Shown here: positions 1-4,646 of the stretch, piece by piece | Layout of the letters: the number at the start of each line of letters is the position of its first letter | Numbering within the stretch: position 1 is the first letter of the stretch | Assembly (NCBI GenBank): GCA_003161205.1 | Contig: PMOU01000321.1 | Span: 317 to 8,645, forward strand | Source: Actinomycetota bacterium | GTDB lineage: Bacteria; Actinomycetota; Actinomycetes; Streptosporangiales; Streptosporangiaceae | Direction of reading: 5' to 3' | DNA: 8,329 nt | Made by a program: the position numbers and the translations under genes | The notes under the pieces: generated by a model | What the model saw: the letters and a program-made list of their open reading frames with translations, nothing else | Database searches by the model: none | What the model was told of the DNA's origin: nothing

Positions 1-58
1 GCTCCGGCGGCCCCGGCTCCGGCGGGTCCGGCCCCGGCGCCCCCGGCTCCGGTGAGTC
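1..58. repeat. Short imperfect GGCTCCGGCGG-type tandem repeats
   Basis: Units of the type (G)GCTCCGG(C/T) recur about every 12-15 bases, interleaved with GGCCCCGG and GGGTCCGGC variants. In frame 3 they encode SGGPGSGGSGPGAPGSG, so the repeat probably reflects a low-complexity peptide rather than an independent DNA element. The left boundary is cut by the window. Confidence 0.6.
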
Positions 59-125
59 TGGCTCCAGTGGACCTGTTGCTGGTGGGCGTGCACCGGCTGG
101 CGGCAGCCACACGAAGCCGCGGTAG
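3..125 (+). CDS. Possible 3' end of a Gly/Ser/Pro-rich protein (partial, frame uncertain)
   Basis: Reading frame 3 is open from the left edge to a TAG at 123-125. It would encode about 40 residues rich in Gly, Ser and Pro, starting SGGPGSGGSGPG and ending in a basic SHTKPR tail. Such a tail is typical of a disordered C-terminus or linker. If real, the gene converges on the ABC permease, whose stop is 24 bp further on. The call is weak because the low-complexity GC-rich stretch is open in several frames. In particular, a minus-strand GTG at 136-134 sits 7 nt after an AGGAAGG that overlaps the permease stop, so a translationally coupled Ala/Gly-rich downstream gene is a real alternative. No function can be given, and I see no terminator hairpin between this stop and the permease stop. 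Confidence 0.35.
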   Translation, partial: SGGPGSGGSGPGAPGSGESGSSGPVAGGRAPAGGSHTKPR

Positions 126-149
126 CCATCGCACCACGCGTCGCCCTTC

Positions 150-1733
150 CTACAAGGCACTCTGGATGGCGATCTGGGCCAGTTCCGGTAGCTTCTGCTC
201 AGCGAGGTTGGCAGCGGCGCGCACGCCGGCCCAGACCAGCGCGAGGCCGTACGCGGCACCGCCCAGCACGAGCACCGGTATCCAGATCGCCGCCGGGCCC
301 GTGCGGGTGAGCACCGCCGCGAGGATTACCGGCGTGACCGCCACCCCCACGCCGAGCACGGTGAGGAACCACGCCCCGAACGCCTGGCCGTTATGTCCGT
401 TGGCCGGCCTGGGCGTAGGGCTACCGCCGCGCTTTTCCATCGGGTAAGCCCATCCGACGGTGAAGAGGTTGGCCAGGCCCAGGCCCGCGCCGATCCCGGC
501 CAGCCCCACCGCCATCGCCAGGAACCCGTCGACCGGATGCTTGGCCACGGCCGCCAGGGCGAAGGAGACCACCGCGAGCAGCGGCACCGCGATCGCGCCG
601 ACCGCGAGGTTCTGCCCGGAGAAGTAGGCGCGCAGCGCCCGCCTGCCCGTCAGCGCCGTCGCCTCCAGGCCGAACCCCGGTCCGGACATCCCGATCGCAT
701 TGGCGTGGAAGTAGCCGACGAACGCGCCCCCGGCGGCCCCGCTGGCGAGCAGGCCGCCGAACCAATCCGGGGTCAGCACGGCCCTGATGGCCACGACCAC
801 CATGATGACCGCGGTGATGCCCCAGTAGATCAGGGCGAAGGGCTCGCGCCGCTGGTAGAGCCAGAACCGGGCGGCCACGGTCCCGCGCAGGCCGTACCGG
901 GCGAACGGGAGGGCCGAACCGCGCACCGCCGACTGCGTGGAGGTGTCGGTCGTCACCAGGGCGCGGCTCAGCGACATAATCCACGCCGCGCCGAGCACCA
1001 CGATGATGCCGGCCAGCACCGCCAGGCGCAGCAACGCGGTGCCGGGGTGCCCGGTGGAGGCGTCCCGGATCGCGTGCACGGCCAGGCCCGGCGGTGTCCA
1101 GCGCAGCCAGTGGTCCACGCCCCCGAAGCTCGCCGCGGTCAGCGCGCCTTCGCCGGTCAGCTTCGGCACGATCTGGATGAAGCCCTCGTACACCGCGAAG
1201 ATCGGGATGACCAGGAGGGCGGCGAAGTCCTTGCCGCGGCGCGAGCGCAGCATCCCGGCCAGGCCGGTGGTCACGAACCGGGCCAGCGTGATGCAGAACA
1301 GCACCTGGAGCAGCACGGCGACCAGCGCGACGAGCACGCCGAGCGCGCCGCGGGCCAGCCCGACGGTCACCCCGAGCAGGCCGATCAGGGTGGCCGCCGG
1401 CCAGGCCCCCGTGGCCGAGGCCGCCAGCAGGCCCACCGCGAGCGGGCGGGTGCGGAGCGGGTAGAGGGCCAGCGTGGCGGGGTCCAGGGTGCTGTCGAGG
1501 CCGAAGGCGACGAGCGGCCCGATCAGCCACGCGAGCCCGAACGCGCAGAAGATCGCCGTGGTCAGGTCCGCCGCCGCGATGCCGCCGCCCAGTATGGACA
1601 GGAGGTAGAACACGCCGCCCGCGACCAGCGCCGCGAGGATCGTGCTGAGGATGAAGGCGACCTTGGCTCCCGTGGACGCGCGCAGCGCGTTGCGCAGCAG
1701 GCGGAGCTTCAGCTGGACGAGGAGCCGAGCCAT
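150..1733 (-). CDS. ABC-2 type transporter permease, 527 aa
   Basis: This is a polytopic membrane protein expected to form the transmembrane part of an ABC exporter with the ATPase encoded just upstream. I count roughly 11-13 hydrophobic segments. Clear ones lie near residues 24-48, 56-78, 100-160 (several), 172-190, 235-255, 302-320, 374-395, 400-425, 455-480 and 485-510. The N-terminal stretch MARLLVQLKLRLLRNALR is an amphipathic basic lead-in typical of this family. A charged Pro/Gly loop (EKRGGSPTPRPANGHNG, about residues 435-451) precedes the last membrane pair. No periplasmic binding protein is nearby, which fits export rather than import. The ATG at 1733 lies inside the 3' end of the ATPase gene (25-bp overlap) and follows AAGGAGGT with 6-nt spacing, so the start is firm and translation is probably coupled. 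The substrate cannot be read from the sequence. Confidence 0.88.
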   Translation of the reverse strand: MARLLVQLKLRLLRNALRASTGAKVAFILSTILAALVAGGVFYLLSILGGGIAAADLTTAIFCAFGLAWLIGPLVAFGLDSTLDPATLALYPLRTRPLAVGLLAASATGAWPAATLIGLLGVTVGLARGALGVLVALVAVLLQVLFCITLARFVTTGLAGMLRSRRGKDFAALLVIPIFAVYEGFIQIVPKLTGEGALTAASFGGVDHWLRWTPPGLAVHAIRDASTGHPGTALLRLAVLAGIIVVLGAAWIMSLSRALVTTDTSTQSAVRGSALPFARYGLRGTVAARFWLYQRREPFALIYWGITAVIMVVVAIRAVLTPDWFGGLLASGAAGGAFVGYFHANAIGMSGPGFGLEATALTGRRALRAYFSGQNLAVGAIAVPLLAVVSFALAAVAKHPVDGFLAMAVGLAGIGAGLGLANLFTVGWAYPMEKRGGSPTPRPANGHNGQAFGAWFLTVLGVGVAVTPVILAAVLTRTGPAAIWIPVLVLGGAAYGLALVWAGVRAAANLAEQKLPELAQIAIQSAL

Positions 1734-2476
1734 GACAGCACCTCCTTGTCGTTGGCCCGCGAGCCGACCAGGTCGATGAACGCCTGCTGCAGGGTCTTGC
1801 CGCCGCGGACCTCATCAGTGGTGCCGGTGGCCACGATCCGGCCCTTGTCGATGATCGTGACGTGGTCGCAGACCTGCTCGACTAGCTCCATCACGTGGCT
1901 GGAGAACAGCACGGTCGAGCCGGAGCCGACGAACCGGGTCAGCAGCCGGCGGATGACGTCGGCCGAGACCGGATCGACGCCCTCGAGCGGTTCGTCCAGG
2001 AACAGCGCCGAGGGGTTGTGGATCAGGGCGCAGCCGAGCATGGCCTTCTTCCGCATCCCGGTGGAGTAGTCGGCGACCAGCCGCCTGGCGTCCTCCGCCA
2101 GGTCGAGCACGTCCAGCAGCTGCTTGGCCCGGGACCGGGCCTCGCCGGCCGGCATGCCGTGCAGCCGCCCGGCGTATTCCAGCAGCTCCTCCCCGCTGAG
2201 CCGCTCGAACAGCCGGGCCTCGGCCGGCACCACCCCGATGACCGCCTTGGCGGCCGGCGGGCCGCCCCACATATCCAGCCCGTTGATCACCACCTGGCCG
2301 CCATCGGGTCGCAGCAGCCCGGTCATCATCGACAGCGACGTGGTCTTCCCCGCCCCGTTCGGCCCGACCAGCCCGGCCAGGGAACCGGCCGCGATCTCCA
2401 GGTCGATCCCCGCCACGGCCTCCTTCGGACCGAAGCTCTTGCGCAGCCCCGTCACTGCGATTGCTGGTTCGCCCAT
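1709..2476 (-). CDS. ABC transporter ATP-binding protein, 255 aa
   Basis: This is the nucleotide-binding subunit of the exporter. Numbering from the ATG at 2476: Walker A GPNGAGKTT at 38-46, signature YSTGMRKK at 137-144, Walker B ALFLDEP at 157-163, D-loop LEGVDP at 164-169 and the switch histidine in SSHVMELVE at 194. The STGM signature in place of LSGGQ is seen in the CcmA/DrrA/EcsA-type ATPases that partner ABC-2 permeases. The usual Q-loop glutamine is not evident: the motif reads IGVVPAEARLFERLSG (80-95), with Ala-Glu where Pro-Gln is normal. An ATG at 2506 would add 10 residues. I prefer 2476 because it follows GGAGGT at 4-nt spacing, the residues after it (MGEPAIAVTGLRKSFG) begin the family's first strand, and the upstream ATG overlaps the predicted -10 region and lacks an SD. 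The gene is first in a two-gene operon. Confidence 0.92.
   Translation of the reverse strand: MGEPAIAVTGLRKSFGPKEAVAGIDLEIAAGSLAGLVGPNGAGKTTSLSMMTGLLRPDGGQVVINGLDMWGGPPAAKAVIGVVPAEARLFERLSGEELLEYAGRLHGMPAGEARSRAKQLLDVLDLAEDARRLVADYSTGMRKKAMLGCALIHNPSALFLDEPLEGVDPVSADVIRRLLTRFVGSGSTVLFSSHVMELVEQVCDHVTIIDKGRIVATGTTDEVRGGKTLQQAFIDLVGSRANDKEVLSWLGSSSS
1734..1747 (-). promoter_or_regulatory. Strong ribosome binding site of the permease inside the ATPase gene
   Basis: On the minus strand AAGGAGGT (1747-1740) is followed by 6 nt and then the permease ATG. It lies wholly within the upstream ATPase coding region, so it fixes the permease start and supports coupled translation of both subunits. Confidence 0.85.
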
Positions 2477-2486
2477 GTCTACCTCC
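2477..2486 (-). promoter_or_regulatory. Ribosome binding site deciding the ATPase start
   Basis: GGAGGT on the minus strand (2486-2481) is 4 nt from the ATG at 2476. The in-frame ATG at 2506 has only AT-rich sequence upstream and no SD, so this site favours the 255-residue form. Confidence 0.75.
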
Positions 2487-2500
2487 GCCGCTCGTCTCGA

Positions 2501-2535
2501 TAGCATGAGATTATCATTCTGATATCACATTTCAA
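2501..2535 (-). promoter_or_regulatory. Putative promoter of the ABC exporter operon
   Basis: An AT-rich island on the minus strand holds TTGAAA (2535-2530; 5 of 6 matches to TTGACA), a 16-nt spacer and TAATCT (2513-2508; fits the actinobacterial TANNNT -10). Transcription would begin near 2501, giving a leader of about 25 nt before the ATG at 2476 that includes its SD. GATAAT (2515-2510) is an alternative -10, but the spacer would be only 14 nt. Confidence 0.55.
2505..2528. promoter_or_regulatory. Operator-like inverted repeats over the exporter promoter
   Basis: Two dyads lie across the predicted -10 and spacer. One is ATGA-N5-TCAT (2505-2517, read on either strand). The other is the perfect 8-bp palindrome TGATATCA (2520-2527). 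On the minus strand the run AATGATAATC matches ten bases of the Fur/Zur-type GATAATGATAATCATTATC consensus, although the other half-site is poorly conserved. A repressor site is plausible from position, but the regulator is unknown. Confidence 0.35.
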
Positions 2536-2718
2536 GATCCATGGGCAGGCTTTTCCGTGTGCCGACCCTAGCCCCGGCACCATGTGCCATCGTGCCGACT
2601 GGAAAAGCACTGCTGGACGCCAGTATCTAGAATTTGTGTGCGTGCAGGAGCAGGTGAGGTTGGGGGATCCCGTCATCCGGTCCACGCCAAGCCCAGCCCG
2701 CGCCGAGCCCAGACTGGC
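2507..2718. other. Intergenic region between pyrE and the ABC operon
   Basis: This 212-bp gap contains the exporter promoter (2501-2535), a nested inverted repeat (2549-2608), an AT-rich patch around 2621-2640 (TATCTAGAATTTG) and a 13-bp direct repeat near the pyrE stop. I see no credible coding frame. No GC hairpin followed by a T run ends pyrE on the minus strand. Confidence 0.6.
2549..2608. repeat. Nested inverted repeat / possible structured element
   Basis: The outer arms GCTTTTCC (2549-2556) and GGAAAAGC (2601-2608) are perfectly complementary. Inside lies GGCAC-cat-GTGCC (2576-2588), a 5-bp stem with a 3-nt loop. The octamer GTGCCGAC occurs twice as a direct repeat (2559-2566 and 2592-2599), so GTGCC appears three times and can pair alternatively with the single GGCAC. 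It lies downstream of pyrE and just upstream of the exporter -35. No T run follows on either strand, so it is not a standard intrinsic terminator. It could act as a transcription barrier or a regulator-binding site. Confidence 0.5.
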
Positions 2719-2733
2719 TTAGCCCACGCCGAG
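2695..2733. repeat. 13-bp direct repeat spanning the pyrE stop
   Basis: AGCCC(G/A)CGCCGAG occurs at 2695-2707 and again at 2721-2733, with one mismatch and 26 bp between starts. The second copy covers the last codons of pyrE including the stop. It may be a small slippage duplication of the gene's 3' end. Confidence 0.5.
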
Positions 2734-3255
2734 GTCGGAGAGTTCGTAGGCGGCGCGGAAGGCAAGCCCGCGTTCGGCAATTTTTTCCCGGGCGCCGCGG
2801 TCGACCAGCACCGCCACGCCCACGACCTCGGCGCCCGCCTCGCGCAGGGCCTCCACCGCGGTCAGCGGGGAAGCGCCGGTTGTTGACGTGTCCTCGACCG
2901 CGAGCACCCGGCGGCCGGTCACGTCCGGACCCTCGATCCTGCGCTGCGTGCCGTGCTCTTTTTCCTTCTTCCGCACCACGAAGGCGTCGACCGGCGTCCC
3001 CCGGCTGGCCGCCGCGTGCATGATCGCGGTGGCGACCGGGTCGGCGCCCATGGTCAGCCCGCCCACGGCTTCGTAGCCCAGTTCCCAGGTGAGGTCGAGC
3101 ATGACCCGGCCCGCGAGCGGCGCCAGCCGCCCGTCGAGCAGGATCCTGCGCAGGTCGACGTACCAGTCGGCCCGCTGGCCCGACGACAGGATGAAGTCGC
3201 CGTGGACGACGGCTTTCGCCTTGATCGCCTCAAGCAGTTCCGCGCGGTCGCTCAC
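2719..3255 (-). CDS. pyrE: Orotate phosphoribosyltransferase, 178 aa
   Basis: The enzyme transfers the phosphoribosyl group of PRPP to orotate, making orotidine 5'-monophosphate in de novo UMP synthesis; it is cytosolic and works as a dimer. The diagnostic 13-residue PRPP-binding motif is VLAVEDTSTTGAS (117-129). The mobile catalytic loop is RKKEKEHG (95-102). The N-terminal block AVVHGDFILSSGQRADWYVDLRR (about 15-37), usual in bacterial OPRTases, is present. Length is normal for the actinobacterial short form. The start is a GTG at 3255: the protein begins MSDRAELLEAIKAKAVVHG as in relatives, and no upstream start exists in frame nearby. There is no good SD; instead TAGGAT lies 8 nt upstream, suggesting a leaderless message. 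It is not next to other pyr genes here. Confidence 0.95.
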   Translation of the reverse strand: MSDRAELLEAIKAKAVVHGDFILSSGQRADWYVDLRRILLDGRLAPLAGRVMLDLTWELGYEAVGGLTMGADPVATAIMHAAASRGTPVDAFVVRKKEKEHGTQRRIEGPDVTGRRVLAVEDTSTTGASPLTAVEALREAGAEVVGVAVLVDRGAREKIAERGLAFRAAYELSDLGVG

Positions 3256-3269
3256 GGGAGGTGATCCTA
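3256..3269 (-). promoter_or_regulatory. Putative leaderless -10 box of pyrE
   Basis: TAGGAT (minus strand 3269-3264, matching TANNNT) is separated from the pyrE GTG by only 8 nt, which would put the first transcribed base at or within 1-2 nt of the start codon. No recognisable -35 lies 16-18 nt further up (the sequence there reads CGCAGC), which is common for actinobacterial housekeeping promoters. Confidence 0.45.
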
Positions 3270-3320
3270 CGGGACACGGGTCCTGCGCTGCGGCGTGCCC
3301 GTCCTCGCCCGTTGCGGCCC

Positions 3321-3369
3321 GCCGGCGCCGGTTTTTGCGTCCCCCTCATACGAGAGCACCGGCGCCGGC
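3321..3369. terminator. Perfect 11-bp inverted repeat, candidate transcription barrier
   Basis: GCCGGCGCCGG (3321-3331) and CCGGCGCCGGC (3359-3369) are exact reverse complements around a 27-nt loop, which itself has a small CTC-atac-GAG hairpin. The structure begins 5 bp past the stop of the GGDEF-like gene and lies before pyrE, both on the minus strand, so it is placed to end the upstream transcript. There is no T run after the stem on the minus strand. A TTTTT follows the left arm on the plus strand, but no plus-strand gene ends here. It is a GC-only stem of the kind common in actinomycetes. Confidence 0.55.
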
Positions 3370-3373
3370 GGGG

Positions 3374-4222
3374 TCAGGGGGTCAACTCGTCCACCAGGTG
3401 CAGCGCCTCGGCGAGCACCTCAGGCAGCCGGGTCATCCGGATTTGCGCACCGAACGTCGCCTGGATCGTGCGACGGAGCCTCGTGTACTGCATCGGCAGG
3501 TCGGCGTGCGCTCTGACCAGCGCAATCGCCGGACCCGTCCCGTCTCGCCGGGCCAGCGACAGCGTTTCACCACCCGGAAAGGCCGCCCGCAGGTCGTGTC
3601 CGACGACGATGGCCAGGGCCATCCGGTGCCACGGGTCGGGGCGGCGCGGCAGGTTGACGACGAGCAGGCGGTGCGTGTCCGCCGGGCTGGTGCCCTGGTG
3701 CGCCGCTTCCCGGTACACCTCGCCCAGCCGGGTGCTCAGGTAGGGCAAGGTGGCCAGCCCGCTGAGCGGATCCTCGCAGCCGCTCGCCGAAAGCTGGGCC
3801 ATCCCCTCCTCGGCCCAGCCTTCGGCGACGGAGCAGACAAGAGGCAGCGGCGGGCCGCCCGTCGGCTGACCCGCGGAGCCCGTCTGCCCCGGGCCGTCCT
3901 GGCCGCCGCCGAGCACGGCGAAAAGCGCGACCAGGTCGTCAATCGTCTCGGCGATGCCGATGCCCGCCTTCGCCCGGGAGCGGCCGAGGTGCCCGCAGGC
4001 CAGGGACAGCGTGCCGGTGCCGCAGGCCGCGGCGGCGACCGCGTCGACGGCTTCGCTGTCCCAGTCATCGGCGGCCAGCCAGCCGCTGGCCAGGCTGCGC
4101 TGCCGCCAGGCGTCACACAGCACCGCCGGATCTGGCCGCACCGCCGGGTCAGGCCTCTCTGCTGTCTCCGGCCTGGCGGCCGGCCTGCGCGCGGCGGAGG
4201 GAGTTTCCCGGCCTGGTTCCAT
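3374..4222 (-). CDS. Unknown protein with degenerate GGDEF-like domain, 282 aa
   Basis: I do not recognise a named gene. It is a soluble protein with no signal peptide or membrane segment. Residues 1-32 are Pro/Arg/Ala-rich and likely disordered. Residues 35-105 are Ala-rich and probably helical, followed by a Gly/Pro/Gln linker (105-125). From 150 the stretch DPLSGLATLPYLSTRLGEVYREA strongly resembles the opening helix of GGDEF domains (DPLTGL-N-R--L--RL). The later motifs are lost: the metal-site strand reads RLLVVNLPRR (185-194) and the GGDEF turn reads PGGET (216-220). If the resemblance is correct, the domain should not make cyclic di-GMP and may serve as a binding or scaffold module. 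The ATG at 4222 follows AAGGGAG at about 10 nt, an acceptable but long spacing. It is transcribed divergently from the NYN gene, and a strong inverted repeat follows its stop. Confidence 0.8.
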   Translation of the reverse strand: MEPGRETPSAARRPAARPETAERPDPAVRPDPAVLCDAWRQRSLASGWLAADDWDSEAVDAVAAAACGTGTLSLACGHLGRSRAKAGIGIAETIDDLVALFAVLGGGQDGPGQTGSAGQPTGGPPLPLVCSVAEGWAEEGMAQLSASGCEDPLSGLATLPYLSTRLGEVYREAAHQGTSPADTHRLLVVNLPRRPDPWHRMALAIVVGHDLRAAFPGGETLSLARRDGTGPAIALVRAHADLPMQYTRLRRTIQATFGAQIRMTRLPEVLAEALHLVDELTP

Positions 4223-4306
4223 GGTCGGTCGGCTCCCTTCGCTCGCCTGCCCTGCTGGCTGTCGGGGTGAAGACGGCGAAGGAGCCCGGGCATGACGCCA
4301 TTTGAG

Positions 4307-4365
4307 GGAGAAATCTTTCAGTAACCATCTGAAGCAGAATTATGACGATCAGTAATAATTTCTCC
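4307..4365. repeat. AT-rich inverted repeat, probable promoter/operator zone
   Basis: GGAGAAAT (4307-4314) and ATTTCTCC (4358-4365) are perfect 8-bp arms 43 nt apart. Between them is a second dyad, TTCAG-N7-CTGAA (4317-4333), and an AT-rich run including ATTATGAC and TAATAAT. In a window this rich in GC, such composition usually marks a promoter. It lies 85-143 bp upstream of the GGDEF-like gene and about 280 bp upstream of the NYN gene. Which gene it serves is not clear. Confidence 0.5.
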
Positions 4366-4427
4366 GGGAGCCGTCCCGTTCGGGGCATCGGCGCCGACGG
4401 CGCCTCTGCGCTTGCCGGCGCCCCCAC

Positions 4428-4475
4428 AGGCTCCTGAGGCCTCTGGGTCCCCCGACGCTTTCGAGGCTCCTGAGG
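4428..4475. repeat. 12-bp direct repeat AGGCTCCTGAGG
   Basis: AGGCTCCTGAGG occurs exactly at 4428-4439 and 4464-4475, 36 bp start to start. The core CTCCTGAG is not itself palindromic, and the spacing of about three and a half helical turns does not put both copies on the same face. It could be a pair of protein-binding sites or a chance duplication. Confidence 0.45.
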
Positions 4476-4530
4476 TTGCTGAACGGCCGGTGTGCTGGAG
4501 GTTTGCGCAGTTACTGCGGTGCCCCAGGCA

Positions 4531-4558
4531 GCGGGAATGCGCGGAAAGGCATCCCCGC
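4531..4558. repeat. Stable hairpin upstream of the NYN gene
   Basis: GCGGGAATGC (4531-4540) pairs with GCATCCCCGC (4549-4558) over ten positions with a single A-C mismatch and an 8-nt loop (GCGGAAAG). No T run follows on the plus strand, so it is not a simple terminator. It lies 88 bp before the NYN start and would be in its 5' leader if transcription starts further up. Confidence 0.5.
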
Positions 4559-4646
4559 GCAGGTTACTTCACTACTCTTAGGGGCGTCAGGTCCGCATCG
4601 GTGACTGGACGCTGGCTCGTTGCGCCGAGAGAAGGGCGGTGGGGCT

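Larger units (their letters stand above)
4223..4646. other. Divergent intergenic region, 424 bp, with several repeats and hairpins
   Basis: No credible gene is visible: open frames here have mixed third positions and no family motif. The region holds a run of about 60 bp that is strikingly AT-rich (4300-4360), a pair of adjacent GGCGCC palindromes around a 3-nt loop (4390-4404), a 12-bp direct repeat, a 13-nt dyad CGCAG-tta-CTGCG (4506-4518) and a strong hairpin (4531-4558). It must contain the promoters for both flanking genes. I could not assign either with confidence; TACTCT at 4573-4578 is a possible plus-strand -10 without a matching -35. Confidence 0.6.

Noticed and set aside
421..1815. 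Minus-strand open frame of 464 codons in another frame over the permease
   Set aside because: Arg/Pro/Ala-rich out-of-frame translation of the permease; no motif, and the permease frame has a strong SD and membrane segments.
393..2069. Long plus-strand open frame (558 codons) opposite the ABC genes
   Set aside because: It is rich in Arg, Gln, Gly and His with no domain motif, as expected of antisense frames in high-GC DNA. The opposite strand encodes clear ABC transporter proteins with proper SD sites.
2479..2685. Minus-strand frame of 68 codons between pyrE and the ABC genes
   Set aside because: Covers the predicted promoter and repeats, has mixed codon use with many Cys, Trp and Met, and no SD or motif.
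3257..3267. Near-perfect plus-strand SD GGAGGTGATCC as evidence for a plus-strand gene
   Set aside because: No ATG, GTG or TTG lies within 5-15 nt downstream, and the later frames show no coding character. Reported only as a curiosity.
4149..4427. Minus-strand frame with a hydrophobic stretch (KLLLIVIILLQMV), a possible small membrane protein
   Set aside because: The hydrophobic run is simply the AT-rich island translated. The frame overlaps the GGDEF-like gene and has no SD.
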